This document shows positions 16,562 to 25,928 of a stretch of 64,000 bases of DNA, piece by piece. The first letter of the stretch is position 1. Every line of letters begins with the position of its first letter. The notes under the pieces were generated by a model, which was not told the DNA's origin, ran no database searches, and saw only the letters and a list, made by a program, of their open reading frames with translations. The position numbers were made by a program, and so were the translations under genes. Source of the stretch: Goodfellowiella coeruleoviolacea (GTDB lineage Bacteria; Actinomycetota; Actinomycetes; Mycobacteriales; Pseudonocardiaceae); assembly GCF_024171785.1 (NCBI RefSeq), contig NZ_JAMTCK010000007.1, forward strand, positions 382,272 through 446,271. Reading direction: 5' to 3'.

Positions 16562-18640
16562 TCACCCGGTACGGCGGCCCGGCCCGTCCGGCGGACGCGT
16601 GGCGAGCCGGTCCTGCATCCGGGCGTGCCGGAACTGGTAGGCGGAGCCGGCCTGGCGCAGCACCCCCCGCGCGTAGGCGTCCTGCAGGAAGCCCACCAGC
16701 CGCCAGGGCAGCCGTCGCCGGACCGCCAGCACGGTGCGGGCCACCAGGAACCACGCCCACGCCGTGCCCATCAGGCCCCGCGCGAGCACCCCCGCGACCC
16801 CGCCGGAGATCGCGCCCGGGATGGCCGCGGCCGGACCGAAGACCAGCGTGCACGCCGTGCCCGAGACCAGTCCGCCGGCCACGCCGATCGCCGTGCCCCG
16901 CACGGTCGCCACCAGCCGGTCCCTGCGGAGCAGGGACACCGGGCTCACCGGATGGGTGGCCTGGGTGGGCGCGGCCAGCCAGCTCGCCAGTCCGTCCGCC
17001 AGCCCGAAGACCAGCCCGTAGGCCAGGCCCACGGCCAGCCCGCTGGTCACCCCGACCACCAGGCCCACGGCCAGCCCACCCACCAGGCCGATGGCCAGGC
17101 CCACGGCCACCCCGCCGGCCAGGCCGGTCAGCAGCTCGTCCAGCAGCGGTCGCTGCCGCCGGCGCACCCGGATGTCCAGCCTGGACGGGGTGCCGGGGCC
17201 GAGCAGGACGGTGACGCAGCCGGCCAGCAGCCCGAACACCAGCGCGGCGGACAGCCCGCCGACCAGCCCGCCGACGATCCCCGAGGCCAGCCCGCACACG
17301 GCCCCGGCGGCCACGCCGACCCACAGGCCGATCACCGCCCTGGGCACGGCCCGGTGCAGCTGCCACCACTCCAGGTCCCGTCCGCTGCCCCGGCACGGCT
17401 GCACCGCCAGGAACGCCAGCCAGCGGGCCGCCTGGTCCGGGTCCCACCGCCGGTGCCGGCGCCGGGCGCTGGGCGCGTCGGGCGGTGCCACCGGCTGCGC
17501 GCTGAACGCGATGGGAATGACCTGGTCGAGCAGGTGCTGCTCGATGGCCGCGCGGTCGGGGAAGTCGCGCGGTTCGAGCAGCCGGCCCGGATCGGCGTCC
17601 CAGCGCGAGTAGACCAGGCCGGCGAGCGAGGCCATCAGCGGCGTGGTCAGCGCGCTGGCCAGTGCGCTGTCCGGCTGCTCGCGGAGGTGCTCGAACACCC
17701 GGTTCCACCGCTGTTGCCGGCCGTCGGGCGGGGTGGCCAGCCGGAGGTAGGTCTCCAGGTCGTCGACCCGGACCGGACCCAGCTCGACGACCGCGGCGCC
17801 GGTGAGCACGTCGTTGCCGACCACCGTGTCCTGGTACTCCTCGGCGCGGCAGGTCAGCACCAGCCGCTGACCGCCGTGCAGCACCTGGTTGAGTTCCCGC
17901 ACGGCGGGAAACCGCAGGTTCTCGTCGATCTCGTCCAGCCCGTCCAGGACGTAGACGACCGATCCGTCGCCGGCCAGCTCGGCCAGGGCGGTGGCGCCGT
18001 AGGTGCGGTCGTCGCCCAGCCACGGGTAGTCCTCGCCCAGCCGGCGCCGCGCCCAGGCGTAGAAGTTCTCCCCGGTGGGGTTCCAGGTGGACAGCGACAG
18101 CAGCACGGGCACCGGGCCGTCCGGCCGGCGCCGGCTCAGCGCGCCGAGCACCAGCAGCACGGCGGCCACGGTCTTGCCGCCGCCCGGCTCACCCAGGATC
18201 ACCATCCGCCCGGACGGCAGCCGCTCGAAGAAGTCGACCAGCCGGTCGAGGTCGCTGTCCGGGCCTGGCGCGGGCGTGCCCGCCAGCACGGCGGAGCCCA
18301 GCGCGGTCCTCGGGTGGTCGGCGACCGGGCGCCTGGTCAGCGTCCAGCGCAGCCGCAGCGGCTGGGGGTCGTGCAGGTTCCTGGACGACGCCTCCGCCGC
18401 CCACTGCGCGCGGACCGCCCTGGCCAGGCTGTCCCGCGCCTCGGTCAGCTGCGCGCGGGTGCTGGCGCTGGGCCGGCGGCCCGGACCGGCCCAGACCCAG
18501 GTGAGCACGGCCAGCACGCAGCAGCCCACGGTGACCAGGCCGGTCAGCGGCTCGCGCCCGTTCTCGACCCAGACCAGGCCCACGGCCGCGGCCAGCGTGA
18601 CGGTGATGGCGGCTGCCGCCGCGGTGGACAGGGCCCGCAT
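16562..18640 (-). CDS. NACHT-domain NTPase with glycine-rich multi-span membrane domain
   Basis: 692 residues from the ATG at 18640. Two N-terminal spans (about 8-26 and 33-51) precede a charged linker and the NACHT domain: Walker A GEPGGGKT (150-157), Walker B VVYVLDGLDEID (228-239), then LTCRAEEYQD sensor-like segment. The last 250 residues hold about eight spans built of Gly/Ala/Val/Leu repeats (GLVGGLSAALVFGLLAGC, GLAVGLVVGVTSGLAVGLAYGLV) and end in a basic amphipathic tail. NACHT proteins of this kind are widespread in actinomycetes; some bacterial NACHT proteins defend against phage, but that is not shown for this one. Convergent with tetR; a short upstream frame ends on its start codon. 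Confidence 0.85.
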   Translation of the reverse strand: MRALSTAAAAAITVTLAAAVGLVWVENGREPLTGLVTVGCCVLAVLTWVWAGPGRRPSASTRAQLTEARDSLARAVRAQWAAEASSRNLHDPQPLRLRWTLTRRPVADHPRTALGSAVLAGTPAPGPDSDLDRLVDFFERLPSGRMVILGEPGGGKTVAAVLLVLGALSRRRPDGPVPVLLSLSTWNPTGENFYAWARRRLGEDYPWLGDDRTYGATALAELAGDGSVVYVLDGLDEIDENLRFPAVRELNQVLHGGQRLVLTCRAEEYQDTVVGNDVLTGAAVVELGPVRVDDLETYLRLATPPDGRQQRWNRVFEHLREQPDSALASALTTPLMASLAGLVYSRWDADPGRLLEPRDFPDRAAIEQHLLDQVIPIAFSAQPVAPPDAPSARRRHRRWDPDQAARWLAFLAVQPCRGSGRDLEWWQLHRAVPRAVIGLWVGVAAGAVCGLASGIVGGLVGGLSAALVFGLLAGCVTVLLGPGTPSRLDIRVRRRQRPLLDELLTGLAGGVAVGLAIGLVGGLAVGLVVGVTSGLAVGLAYGLVFGLADGLASWLAAPTQATHPVSPVSLLRRDRLVATVRGTAIGVAGGLVSGTACTLVFGPAAAIPGAISGGVAGVLARGLMGTAWAWFLVARTVLAVRRRLPWRLVGFLQDAYARGVLRQAGSAYQFRHARMQDRLATRPPDGPGRRTG

Positions 18641-18687
18641 CAGGCCGGCCAGCGCGGTGACACGTGCGGGGAACGGCTCGCGATCAT
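18640..18687 (-). CDS. Possible 15-residue upstream peptide coupled to the NACHT gene
   Basis: A 16-codon frame (MIASRSPHVSPRWPA) with AGAGAG seven bases before its ATG; its TGA overlaps the NACHT ATG as TGATG. The NACHT start itself has no Shine-Dalgarno, so reinitiation from this frame would explain its translation. It may equally be chance. Confidence 0.35.
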   Translation of the reverse strand: MIASRSPHVSPRWPA

Positions 18688-18786
18688 GCTGGTTCTCTCT
18701 GCTCAGCAAGACTTCGGTTGGGCGGCGCAACCACTGTTCAGCCGTATGTGCGTTGCTCCAAAGGCTACCGCCGAAAGTCGCCCATC

Positions 18787-18802
18787 GTGATCGACAGATC
18801 AC
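18787..18802. promoter_or_regulatory. Palindrome between NACHT and isomerase-family genes
   Basis: GTGATC-GACA-GATCAC, perfect 6-bp arms, followed directly by an overlapping ATCAC-N5-GTGAT (18798-18812). It lies in the divergent promoter region of the NACHT gene and the gene at 18935, about 100 bp before the short upstream frame. Confidence 0.5.
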
Positions 18803-18934
18803 ATTTCGTGATGAAGGGCGCCGGTCGACCAGCGTGGGCGTGCGCCGCTTGACCACCGGGTGATCAGCCAGCACGCTGCGTGGCGCGGGGTGATCAGGAG
18901 CCGCCCCGGCGGCGGGAGCGAGGAGGCTGCCCAC

Positions 18935-19729
18935 GTGACCGACCTGGCGAGCGTGCTGGCCGACCTGCGCGCGGAGAGCGCGGAACTGGAATCCCTGGTG
19001 GTGGGGCTCGACGCGCCGGGGCTGGCCACCCCCACGCCGGCACCCGGCTGGACCGTCGCCCACCAGCTCAGCCACCTGTGCTGGACCGACCAGCAGGCGG
19101 TGTGGGCGGCCACCGACCCGGCCGGCTTCTCCGCGCACTACCAGCACATCAGCCCGGAACAGCTGGGCGAGCGGGTCGAGGCCGGCGCGGCCGAGGGCGT
19201 CGGCCGGCCACCGGCCGACCTGCTGGCTGACTGGCGCGCCGGACGCGACGCCCTGGCCGACGCGCTGCGCGCGCTCCCGGCCGACACCCGGGTGGTGTGG
19301 TTCGGGCCGGCCATGAGCCCGACCTCCATGGCCACCGCCCGGCTGATGGAGACCTGGGCGCACGGTCAGGACATCGCCGACGCCCTGGGGCGGCGCCGAC
19401 GGCCCACCGCCCGGTTGCGGCACGTGGCCCACCTCGGCGTCCGCACGTTCGGCCACGCGTTCCGCACGCACGGGCAGCCCGTGCCGGACGAGCCGGTCCG
19501 GGTCGAGCTGCGCGGTCCGGACGGCGAGTCGTGGACCTGGGGGCCGACCGAGGCGGCCAACCGGGTCACCGGCCCGGCACTGGACTTCTGCCTGCTGGTC
19601 ACCCAGCGGCGCCACCGCGACGACCTCGGGGTGCGCGCCCAGGGCGAAATCGCCACCCGGTGGCTGGCCCTGGCCCAGGCGTTCGCCGGACCGCCCGGGC
19701 CGGGCCGGACCCCCGGACAGTTCTCCTGA
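18935..19729 (+). CDS. TIGR03084-like mycothiol-dependent maleylpyruvate isomerase family protein
   Basis: 264 residues. The N-terminal DinB-like metal-binding bundle has the hallmark GWTVAHQLSHLCWTDQQAV (about 47-65; His from the metal site), and the middle has METWAHGQDIADALG, followed by the C-terminal wHTH_36/SCP2-like segment (LRHVAHLGVRTFGHAF). Family members use mycothiol or act as metal-dependent hydrolases; the exact substrate is unknown. The GTG at 18935 is fixed by AGGAGG at 18921-18926, eight bases upstream. It is transcribed away from the NACHT gene. Confidence 0.85.
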   Translation: MTDLASVLADLRAESAELESLVVGLDAPGLATPTPAPGWTVAHQLSHLCWTDQQAVWAATDPAGFSAHYQHISPEQLGERVEAGAAEGVGRPPADLLADWRAGRDALADALRALPADTRVVWFGPAMSPTSMATARLMETWAHGQDIADALGRRRRPTARLRHVAHLGVRTFGHAFRTHGQPVPDEPVRVELRGPDGESWTWGPTEAANRVTGPALDFCLLVTQRRHRDDLGVRAQGEIATRWLALAQAFAGPPGPGRTPGQFS

Positions 19730-20170
19730 CCGCTTTTCCCGGCCGCGTCCGTGAATTCCGGCCGGCCGGTTTCACCGGATTTCCCGTGAATTCCGGGCAG
19801 GCCGGAGGAACGACTGCGCGGAAACTGCGGCGATCGCGTCGAAAACCGATGTGGGAATTTCCGCGAACAGCGTGGTGAACCAATCCGCGCGCGGTGCTTC
19901 TGATCGCTCGGGGAAATCGCACGCGGAAAACGCGCGGTGGGCGCCGGCGCGCGGAAACAGTGGACTACCGGTGGCGACAGGCGGCGCTGGCCACCCGGAG
20001 CAGGTCGATGTGCCGGCGGCGGGAGTGCCGGGACACCAGTGCGCCTCGGGCGCCGGGGCACAGGGCCCGGTCGGTCGGAATGGCCACCGGCTGCTCCTCT
20101 CCTGGTGCGCCGGACGCGGCCGGGGCGGGTCCGCGGCCACCACCGATGGAAACCGGCCGACTCCGCCGGG
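19730..20170. other. Gene-free region with direct repeat CCGTGAATTCCGG
   Basis: 441 bp between converging genes without a convincing coding frame. The first 230 bp are less GC-rich than their surroundings. CCGTGAATTCCGG occurs at 19749-19761 and again at 19784-19796. A short minus-strand frame (about 19772-20143) has some protein-like sequence near its C-terminal end but no start signal or family, so this may be a decayed gene. Confidence 0.4.
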
Positions 20171-21211
20171 TCAACCAGCGGCGCTGGTCGTCCGGGATGT
20201 GGGAGCGGCTTGCGCCGGGTCGGCCGGCCACTCCCAGCGCAGCTCCACGCTGCCCGGCCCGAAGTCCAGGACCACCGCGTGCGCGAACCCGTCCTCGGCC
20301 ACGGCCACGATGCGGGTGGGCGCCAGCGGCCGCCCGTCCGGGGCGTGCGCCTGGCGCAGGCAGCGCACCGGCAGCGCCGCCGGGGCGAAGCGCACCTCGA
20401 CCAGGTACTCCCGCACCGGCAGCCGGAACTTGCGGCAGAACGTGTCATCGGGGTGCGGGCCGGGCCGGGTGTGCACCAGCTCGTACTCCACGACGGTGGT
20501 CTCGCCCCGGCGCAGCGGGCGGGGGAACAGCAGCTCGGCGGCGAGCAGCCCGAGGGCGGGATCGCTGGTCAGCCGGCCGAGCCGGGCCGAGCGCACCGGC
20601 CGCACCTCGGGCAGCCGGTTGGCCGAGGACATCCCGTGGAAGACCAGCACCCACCGGTCCACCGCGTCCCGCTCGGCCCGCAGCACCTGCCTGACCCGGA
20701 CCGCGCGCAGGCTCCGGTCCGCCCCGATCTCCACCTGGTCGTGCTGGCTGATCCTGGTCAGCGCCGAGTCCGCGGTGGTGTCCAGGCCGGCCACCAGCGC
20801 GGCCACCCGCCGGTCCCGCCACAGCGCGGCGACGGGCAGCGCGCGCCCGGTCCGGGTGGCGGTCCTGCCCCGCGGCCGGGGCGGCCCGAGCAGGCTGCCC
20901 AGCGTGCCCACGGGCAGGTCGAGCACGTCCTCCAGGTGACGCAGCGCGGCCAGCGACTCCGGCCGCTCCGGCCGCCGCCGGCCGGACTGCCAGTAGCTCA
21001 GCGCGGTGACGCTGATGGGCACGCCCCGCTCGTGCAGCCGCCGCTGCAGCCGCTGCAGGCTCAGCCCCCGCGCCCGGATCGCCGCCCGCAGCGCGGCCGC
21101 GAACGGTCCGGTGCTGAGCAGGTCGGCCAGTTCGGCGCCGGCCGGCTGGCCCGAGGTGGCCCGCCGGGAATCGGGTGGGGAGCTGCTCCGAGTCGTGGCC
21201 GGACGTGACAT
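20171..21211 (-). CDS. Helix-turn-helix (XRE-like) DNA-binding protein
   Basis: 346 residues from the ATG at 21211 (GGAG five bases upstream). Residues about 35-90 form an XRE-like helix-turn-helix (ALRAAIRARGLSLQRLQRRL, then GVPISVTALSYWQSGRRRPE), in which the segment choosing sequence is preceded by a longer loop. The remaining 250 residues are a beta-rich domain with VVEYELVHTRPGPHPDDTFCRKF that I do not recognise beyond its occurrence in similar actinomycete proteins. It is divergent from the secreted subtilase, which it may regulate (inference). An extended in-frame N-terminus is open but has no ribosome site. Confidence 0.75.
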   Translation of the reverse strand: MSRPATTRSSSPPDSRRATSGQPAGAELADLLSTGPFAAALRAAIRARGLSLQRLQRRLHERGVPISVTALSYWQSGRRRPERPESLAALRHLEDVLDLPVGTLGSLLGPPRPRGRTATRTGRALPVAALWRDRRVAALVAGLDTTADSALTRISQHDQVEIGADRSLRAVRVRQVLRAERDAVDRWVLVFHGMSSANRLPEVRPVRSARLGRLTSDPALGLLAAELLFPRPLRRGETTVVEYELVHTRPGPHPDDTFCRKFRLPVREYLVEVRFAPAALPVRCLRQAHAPDGRPLAPTRIVAVAEDGFAHAVVLDFGPGSVELRWEWPADPAQAAPTSRTTSAAG

Positions 21212-21447
21212 CTCCACTCCCCGTTCATTCGTGACGCGCTGAACCAGATTACGTCCGCGGTGTTCGCGGTGATACGGCCGAACGGTCCCATCCCGCCGAA
21301 TTGCGGGCCGGCTGTGCGCGAATCGGTCGAATGGCAACTGGGAAATTCTGACACTTCCGCGACGAGTGCGCCCGTTCGTAATGTCGATGCCGTTGGGAAA
21401 GGGCGACGGGGCCCGGGAATTCGGTTCGAGGAGAGCGGGAAACACAG

Positions 21448-22662
21448 ATGCGAAGGACAGGATTGGCGCGCTGGCTCGGCGGTGTGGGCCTGGCCACCCT
21501 GGTCACGGCACTGGCCGCGACCGGCACACCGGCGCAGGCCGCACCCGACGCGGCTACCGAGGGCGCGGTGCTCGCGGCCGACTCGGCCACCGCCGTGCCA
21601 GGCAGCTACCTGGTGGTGCTCAAGGACTCGGTGCGCGCCCAGGCGGCGACCGCGGCCACGGCCGACGCGCTGGCCGGCCGGTTCGGCGGCCGGGTGGAGC
21701 GGGTGTACCAGCACGCGCTGCACGGCTTCTCGGTGACGAACCTGTCGGCGGCGCAGGCCCGCCGGCTGGCCGCCGACCCGGCGGTGGCCTCGGTGGAGCA
21801 GAACCAGGTGGTGCGGGTCGACGAGACGCAGACCAACCCGCCGTCCTGGGGGCTGGACCGGGTCGACCAGCAGAACCTGCCGCTGAACAGCCAGTACTCC
21901 TACACCACCACCGGTTCCGGCGTGAACGTCTACGTGGTGGACACCGGCGTGCGCGTCAGCCACCAGACCTTCGGCGGCCGCGCCCACTCCGGCTACGACT
22001 TCGTCGACAACGACAGCAACGCCGACGACGGCTACGGCCACGGCACGCACGTGGCCGGCACGATCGCCGGCGCCCAGTACGGCGTGGCCAAGGACGCCCA
22101 GGTCTGGGCGGTCCGGGTGCTGGACAGCAACGGCAGCGGCACCACCGCCGGGGTGATCGCCGGCGTCGACTGGGTGACCCAGAACGCCCGCAAACCCGCC
22201 GTGGCCAACCTGAGCCTGGGCGGCGGCGCGTCCACCACGCTGGACAACGCGGTGCGCTCGTCCATCGCCTCCGGCGTGACCTACGCGATCGCCGCGGGCA
22301 ACTCCAACGCCAACGCCGGCAACTACTCGCCGGCCAGGGTGACCGAGGCGCTCACCGTGGGCGCCACCACCTCGACCGACGCCAGGGCCAGCTACTCCAA
22401 CTACGGCGCGGTGGTCGACCTGTTCGCCCCTGGCTCGACCATCACCTCGGCCTGGAACAACAGCGACACCGCCAGCTACACCGGCAACGGCACCTCCTTC
22501 GCCGCGCCGCACGTGGCCGGCGCCGCCGCCCGGTACCTGCAGAGCAACCCGGGTGCCACCCCGGCGCAGGTGGGCTCGGCCCTGGTCGGCGCCGCCACCA
22601 GCGGCAAGGTGACCAACCCCGGCACGGGCTCGCCGAACAAGCTGCTCTACCTCGCGCCGTGA
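21448..22662 (+). CDS. Secreted subtilisin-like serine peptidase (S8, aqualysin type)
   Basis: 404 residues: a Sec signal peptide (RRTGLARWLGG, hydrophobic core, cleavage near TPAQAAPD, about residue 32), an inhibitor I9 propeptide (PGSYLVVLKDSV to VASVEQNQVV), and the S8 catalytic domain with all three active-site boxes: Asp in YVVDTGV, His in GHGTHVAGT, Ser in GTSFAAPHVAG, plus the oxyanion Asn in AAGNSNANAG. It is a complete extracellular alkaline-protease type enzyme that matures by removing its propeptide. GAGGAG lies ten bases upstream of the ATG. A strong hairpin terminator follows. Confidence 0.96.
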   Translation: MRRTGLARWLGGVGLATLVTALAATGTPAQAAPDAATEGAVLAADSATAVPGSYLVVLKDSVRAQAATAATADALAGRFGGRVERVYQHALHGFSVTNLSAAQARRLAADPAVASVEQNQVVRVDETQTNPPSWGLDRVDQQNLPLNSQYSYTTTGSGVNVYVVDTGVRVSHQTFGGRAHSGYDFVDNDSNADDGYGHGTHVAGTIAGAQYGVAKDAQVWAVRVLDSNGSGTTAGVIAGVDWVTQNARKPAVANLSLGGGASTTLDNAVRSSIASGVTYAIAAGNSNANAGNYSPARVTEALTVGATTSTDARASYSNYGAVVDLFAPGSTITSAWNNSDTASYTGNGTSFAAPHVAGAAARYLQSNPGATPAQVGSALVGAATSGKVTNPGTGSPNKLLYLAP

Positions 22663-22744
22663 CACCCGCCCGTGACATCCGCCCATGGACACCGCCGCCG
22701 CACCTGGCGGCCTGACCAGGTGACCAGCTGATCCGCCGCCGAAC

Positions 22745-22782
22745 CCGGGCTGGCCGTGCCTTCTCGCGCACGGCCAGCCCGG
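22745..22782. terminator. Hairpin terminator after the subtilase gene
   Basis: 15-bp perfect arms (CCGGGCTGGCCGTGC and complement) with an 8-base loop CTTCTCGC-type, 83 bp after the subtilase stop and before aspS. Confidence 0.75.
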
Positions 22783-22927
22783 ACGCGTGTCCGGGGCGAG
22801 CGCCGCCCACGACGGGGGAAACCTGCTGGACAGGGTGTTCGAGGGGTTGGCTAGCCTTTTCGGCGAAGGTCGGCGCGCTGGCGCCGGCCGCTCCACCCGC
22901 GACAACCCCGATGAGGAGAGCACACCC

Positions 22928-24703
22928 GTGATGCGCACGCACGAGGCCGGAACACTCCGGGCCGAGCACGCCGGGCACACCGTCACCCTGACCGGGTGGG
23001 TGGCGCGTCGGCGCGATCACGGTGGAGTGATCTTCATCGATCTGCGGGACGCCTCCGGCGTGGTGCAGGTCGTCTTCCGCGAGGGCGAGATGGCCGAGCG
23101 CGCCCACCGGCTGCGCGCCGAGTTCTGCCTGCGCGTGGTCGGCGAGGTCGCGGTGCGGCCGCAGGGCAACGAGAACCCGGAGATCCCCACCGGCGAGATC
23201 GAGGTGCTGGCCACCGAGCTGGAGGTGCTCAGCGAGTCGGCCCCGCTGCCGTTCCCGCTGGACGAGCACCTGGAGGTGGGCGAGGAGGTCCGGCTCCGGC
23301 ACCGCTACCTGGACCTGCGCCGCTCCGGCCCGGCCCGGGCGCTGCGGATGCGCAGCGAGGTCAACCGGATCGCCCGCGAGGTGCTGCACGCCCAGCGGTT
23401 CGTCGAGGTCGAGACCCCCACCATGACCCGGTCCACGCCCGAGGGCGCGCGCGACTTCCTGGTGCCGGCCCGGTTGCAGCCCGGCTCGTGGTACGCGCTG
23501 CCGCAGTCGCCGCAGCTGTTCAAGCAGCTGCTGATGGTCGCCGGCATGGAGCGCTACTACCAGATCGCCCGCTGCTACCGCGACGAGGACTTCCGCGCCG
23601 ACCGCCAGCCGGAGTTCACCCAGCTCGACATCGAGATGAGCTTCGTCAGCCAGGAGGACGTCATCGCGCTGGGCGAGGACATCCTCACCGCGCTGTGGGG
23701 CGAGCTGGCCGGCCACCAGATCCCCCGGCCGTTCCCCCGGATCAGCTACGCGGACGCCATGGCCCGCTACGGCAGCGACAAGCCGGACCTGCGCTTCGAC
23801 CTGGAACTCACCGACCTCACCGAGTTCTTCAAGGACACCCCGTTCCGGGTGTTCCAGGCGCCGTACGTGGGTGCGGTGGTCATGCCGGGCGGGGCCAGCC
23901 AGCCGAGGCGGACGCTGGACGCCTGGCAGGAGTGGGCCAAGCAGCGCGGCTACAAGGGCCTGGCCTACGTGCTGGTCGGCGAGGACGGCACGCTGTCCGG
24001 TCCGGTCGCCAAGAACCTGGCCGAGCACGAGCGGGAGGGCCTGGCCAAGGCGGCCGGCGCCCAGCCGGGCGACTGCGTGTTCTTCTCGGCCGGCGAGCCC
24101 ACCGACGCGCGCACCCTGCTCGGCGCGGTCCGGCTGGAGGTCGGCCGGCGCTGCGGGCTGATCGACGAGTCGGCCTGGTCGTTCGTGTGGGTGGTGGACT
24201 TCCCCATGTTCGAGCCGGCCGGCAAGTCCGGTGACGTGCCGACCGGCCACAGCCAGTGGACCGCGCTGCACCACGCGTTCACCTCGCCCACCCCCGAGTG
24301 GATCGACCGGTTCCAGGACGACCCGGGCAACGCCCTGGCCTACGCCTACGACATCGTCTGCAACGGCAACGAGATCGGCGGCGGGTCCATCCGTATCCAC
24401 AACGCGAACGTGCAGCAGCGCGTGTTCGAGGTGATGGGCATCGGGCCGGAGGAGGCCAAGGAGAAGTTCGGCTTCCTGCTGGACGCCTTCCAGTACGGCG
24501 CGCCCCCGCACGGCGGCATCGCCTTCGGCTGGGACCGCGTCTGCATGCTGCTGGCCGGCGCGGACTCGCTGCGCGACGTGATCGCCTTCCCCAAGTCCGG
24601 TGGCGGCTTCGACCCGCTCACCGGCGCGCCCGCGCCGATCAGCGCGGAGCAGCGCAGGGAGGCCGGCGTGGACGCCAAGCCGGCCGCGGTCAAGGCCAAG
24701 TAG
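22928..24703 (+). CDS. aspS: Aspartate--tRNA(Asp/Asn) ligase
   Basis: About 591 residues of the bacterial-type class II AspRS. OB-fold anticodon domain ([20 protein letters not shown]), motif 1/2 region ([44 protein letters not shown]), bacterial insertion domain, and motif 3 [13 protein letters not shown]. Related actinobacterial enzymes are often non-discriminating and also charge tRNA-Asn, for amidation by GatCAB; that is family knowledge. GAGGAG (22913-22918) favours the GTG at 22928; an ATG follows at 22931. Sequence upstream in the same frame is not conserved coding. Confidence 0.96.
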   Translation: MMRTHEAGTLRAEHAGHTVTLTGWVARRRDHGGVIFIDLRDASGVVQVVFREGEMAERAHRLRAEFCLRVVGEVAVRPQGNENPEIPTGEIEVLATELEVLSESAPLPFPLDEHLEVGEEVRLRHRYLDLRRSGPARALRMRSEVNRIAREVLHAQRFVEVETPTMTRSTPEGARDFLVPARLQPGSWYALPQSPQLFKQLLMVAGMERYYQIARCYRDEDFRADRQPEFTQLDIEMSFVSQEDVIALGEDILTALWGELAGHQIPRPFPRISYADAMARYGSDKPDLRFDLELTDLTEFFKDTPFRVFQAPYVGAVVMPGGASQPRRTLDAWQEWAKQRGYKGLAYVLVGEDGTLSGPVAKNLAEHEREGLAKAAGAQPGDCVFFSAGEPTDARTLLGAVRLEVGRRCGLIDESAWSFVWVVDFPMFEPAGKSGDVPTGHSQWTALHHAFTSPTPEWIDRFQDDPGNALAYAYDIVCNGNEIGGGSIRIHNANVQQRVFEVMGIGPEEAKEKFGFLLDAFQYGAPPHGGIAFGWDRVCMLLAGADSLRDVIAFPKSGGGFDPLTGAPAPISAEQRREAGVDAKPAAVKAK

Positions 24704-24716
24704 GGCCCGACCGGCC

Positions 24717-25691
24717 GTGCTGCTGCACCTGCGGGTGCTCTGCCCCGCCGAGCAGACCCAGGACGTGCTGGCCCGGCTGGCCGACCAGCCGGGTGTGACG
24801 CACCTGGTGCTGCTGCGCGGCGCGGCCGTGCGCCCGGCCGGCGACGTGGTCGAGGCCGACGTGGCCAGGGAGGCCGCGGACGAGGTGCTGGACCGGCTCT
24901 GCCAGCTCGACCTGGACCACACCGGCGGGATCACCCTGGAACAGGTGGACACGGCCGTGTCCGACCACGCCGAGCGGGCCGAGCGGGCGGCGCCCGGGGA
25001 CGGGGCCGACGCGGTGGTGTGGGAGGAACTGCTCGCCCGCACCGGCGACGAGGCCCGGTACACCGCGACCTTCCAGGCGTTCCTGGTGATCGCCTGCCTG
25101 CTGGCCGCGGTGGGCGTGGTCACCGACTCCCCGGTGACCATCGTCGGCGCCATGGTCGTGGGGCCGGAGTTCGGGCCGCTGGCCGCGATCGCGGTCGGCC
25201 TGGTGCTGCGACGCTGGCGGCTGGTCCGGTCCGCGGCGCTGGCGCTGGCCGTGGGCTTCCCGGTGGCCATGCTGGCCACCGCCGGCGCCACCGTGCTGGC
25301 CGAGTGGACCGGGCTGCAGGACCGGGCCGCGCTGGTCAACGGCCACCAGGTCGACTTCGTCTACCAGGTCGGCCCCTACTCGCTGATCGTCGCGCTGCTC
25401 GCCGGCGCGGCCGGCATGCTGGCGATGACCTCGGCGAAGTCGGCCGCCCTGGTGGGCGTGTTCATCTCGGTGACCACCGTGCCCGCGGCCGGCTACGCGG
25501 TGGTGGCCGCGCTGCTCGGCGAGTGGGGCCGGGCCGGCCAGTCCTTCGCGCAACTGGTCGTCAACCTGGTGGGAATCGTCGCGGCCGGCGTGGTGGCACT
25601 GCTGCTGCGCCGCCGCGCCGAGGGCCGGGCGAACCGGCGGGCCAGCCCCGGTACTGCCCGCACCGGCCGCGCCCCGGTCCGGCTGCCCTGA
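24717..25691 (+). CDS. DUF389 family membrane protein
   Basis: 324 residues. A ferredoxin-like N-terminal domain (LLHLRVLCPAEQTQDVLARL) precedes a five- to six-span membrane domain that begins FLVIACLLAAVGVVTDSPVT and carries the DUF389 signature IVGAMVVGPEFGPLAAIAVGL. Function of this family is unsettled. GTG at 24717 lies 13 bases after the aspS stop, so the two are probably co-transcribed. The C-terminal 25 residues are basic and cytoplasmic. Confidence 0.85.
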   Translation: MLLHLRVLCPAEQTQDVLARLADQPGVTHLVLLRGAAVRPAGDVVEADVAREAADEVLDRLCQLDLDHTGGITLEQVDTAVSDHAERAERAAPGDGADAVVWEELLARTGDEARYTATFQAFLVIACLLAAVGVVTDSPVTIVGAMVVGPEFGPLAAIAVGLVLRRWRLVRSAALALAVGFPVAMLATAGATVLAEWTGLQDRAALVNGHQVDFVYQVGPYSLIVALLAGAAGMLAMTSAKSAALVGVFISVTTVPAAGYAVVAALLGEWGRAGQSFAQLVVNLVGIVAAGVVALLLRRRAEGRANRRASPGTARTGRAPVRLP

Positions 25692-25928
25692 CCGTGCGGC
25701 TGCCCTGACCGTCCGGCCGACCTGCGGCAGGGGCTGGAACGGGGCGGCGGACGGCGCCGCCGGCCGGTTCCGCCACGAACCCGTTACCAAGCCGTGGTAG
25801 TGGATGCTGCCACGCAACGATTACGGTCTCTTGCGCCTTCGCATCCGGTCGGGACACGACTCGCCGTCGCGCCCCGGCGTCACCCAGCAACCGTCGTGCG
25901 TCAACCACGGAGAGTAGGGTCGGAGGAG

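Noticed and set aside
18787..18812. CRP-type site in the NACHT promoter region
   Set aside because: GTGATC-N4-GATCAC is a palindrome but the spacing does not fit TGTGA-N6-TCACA.
18641..19615. N-terminal extension of the NACHT frame
   Set aside because: Overlaps the isomerase-family gene on the other strand; no motif, and the ribosome site is missing.
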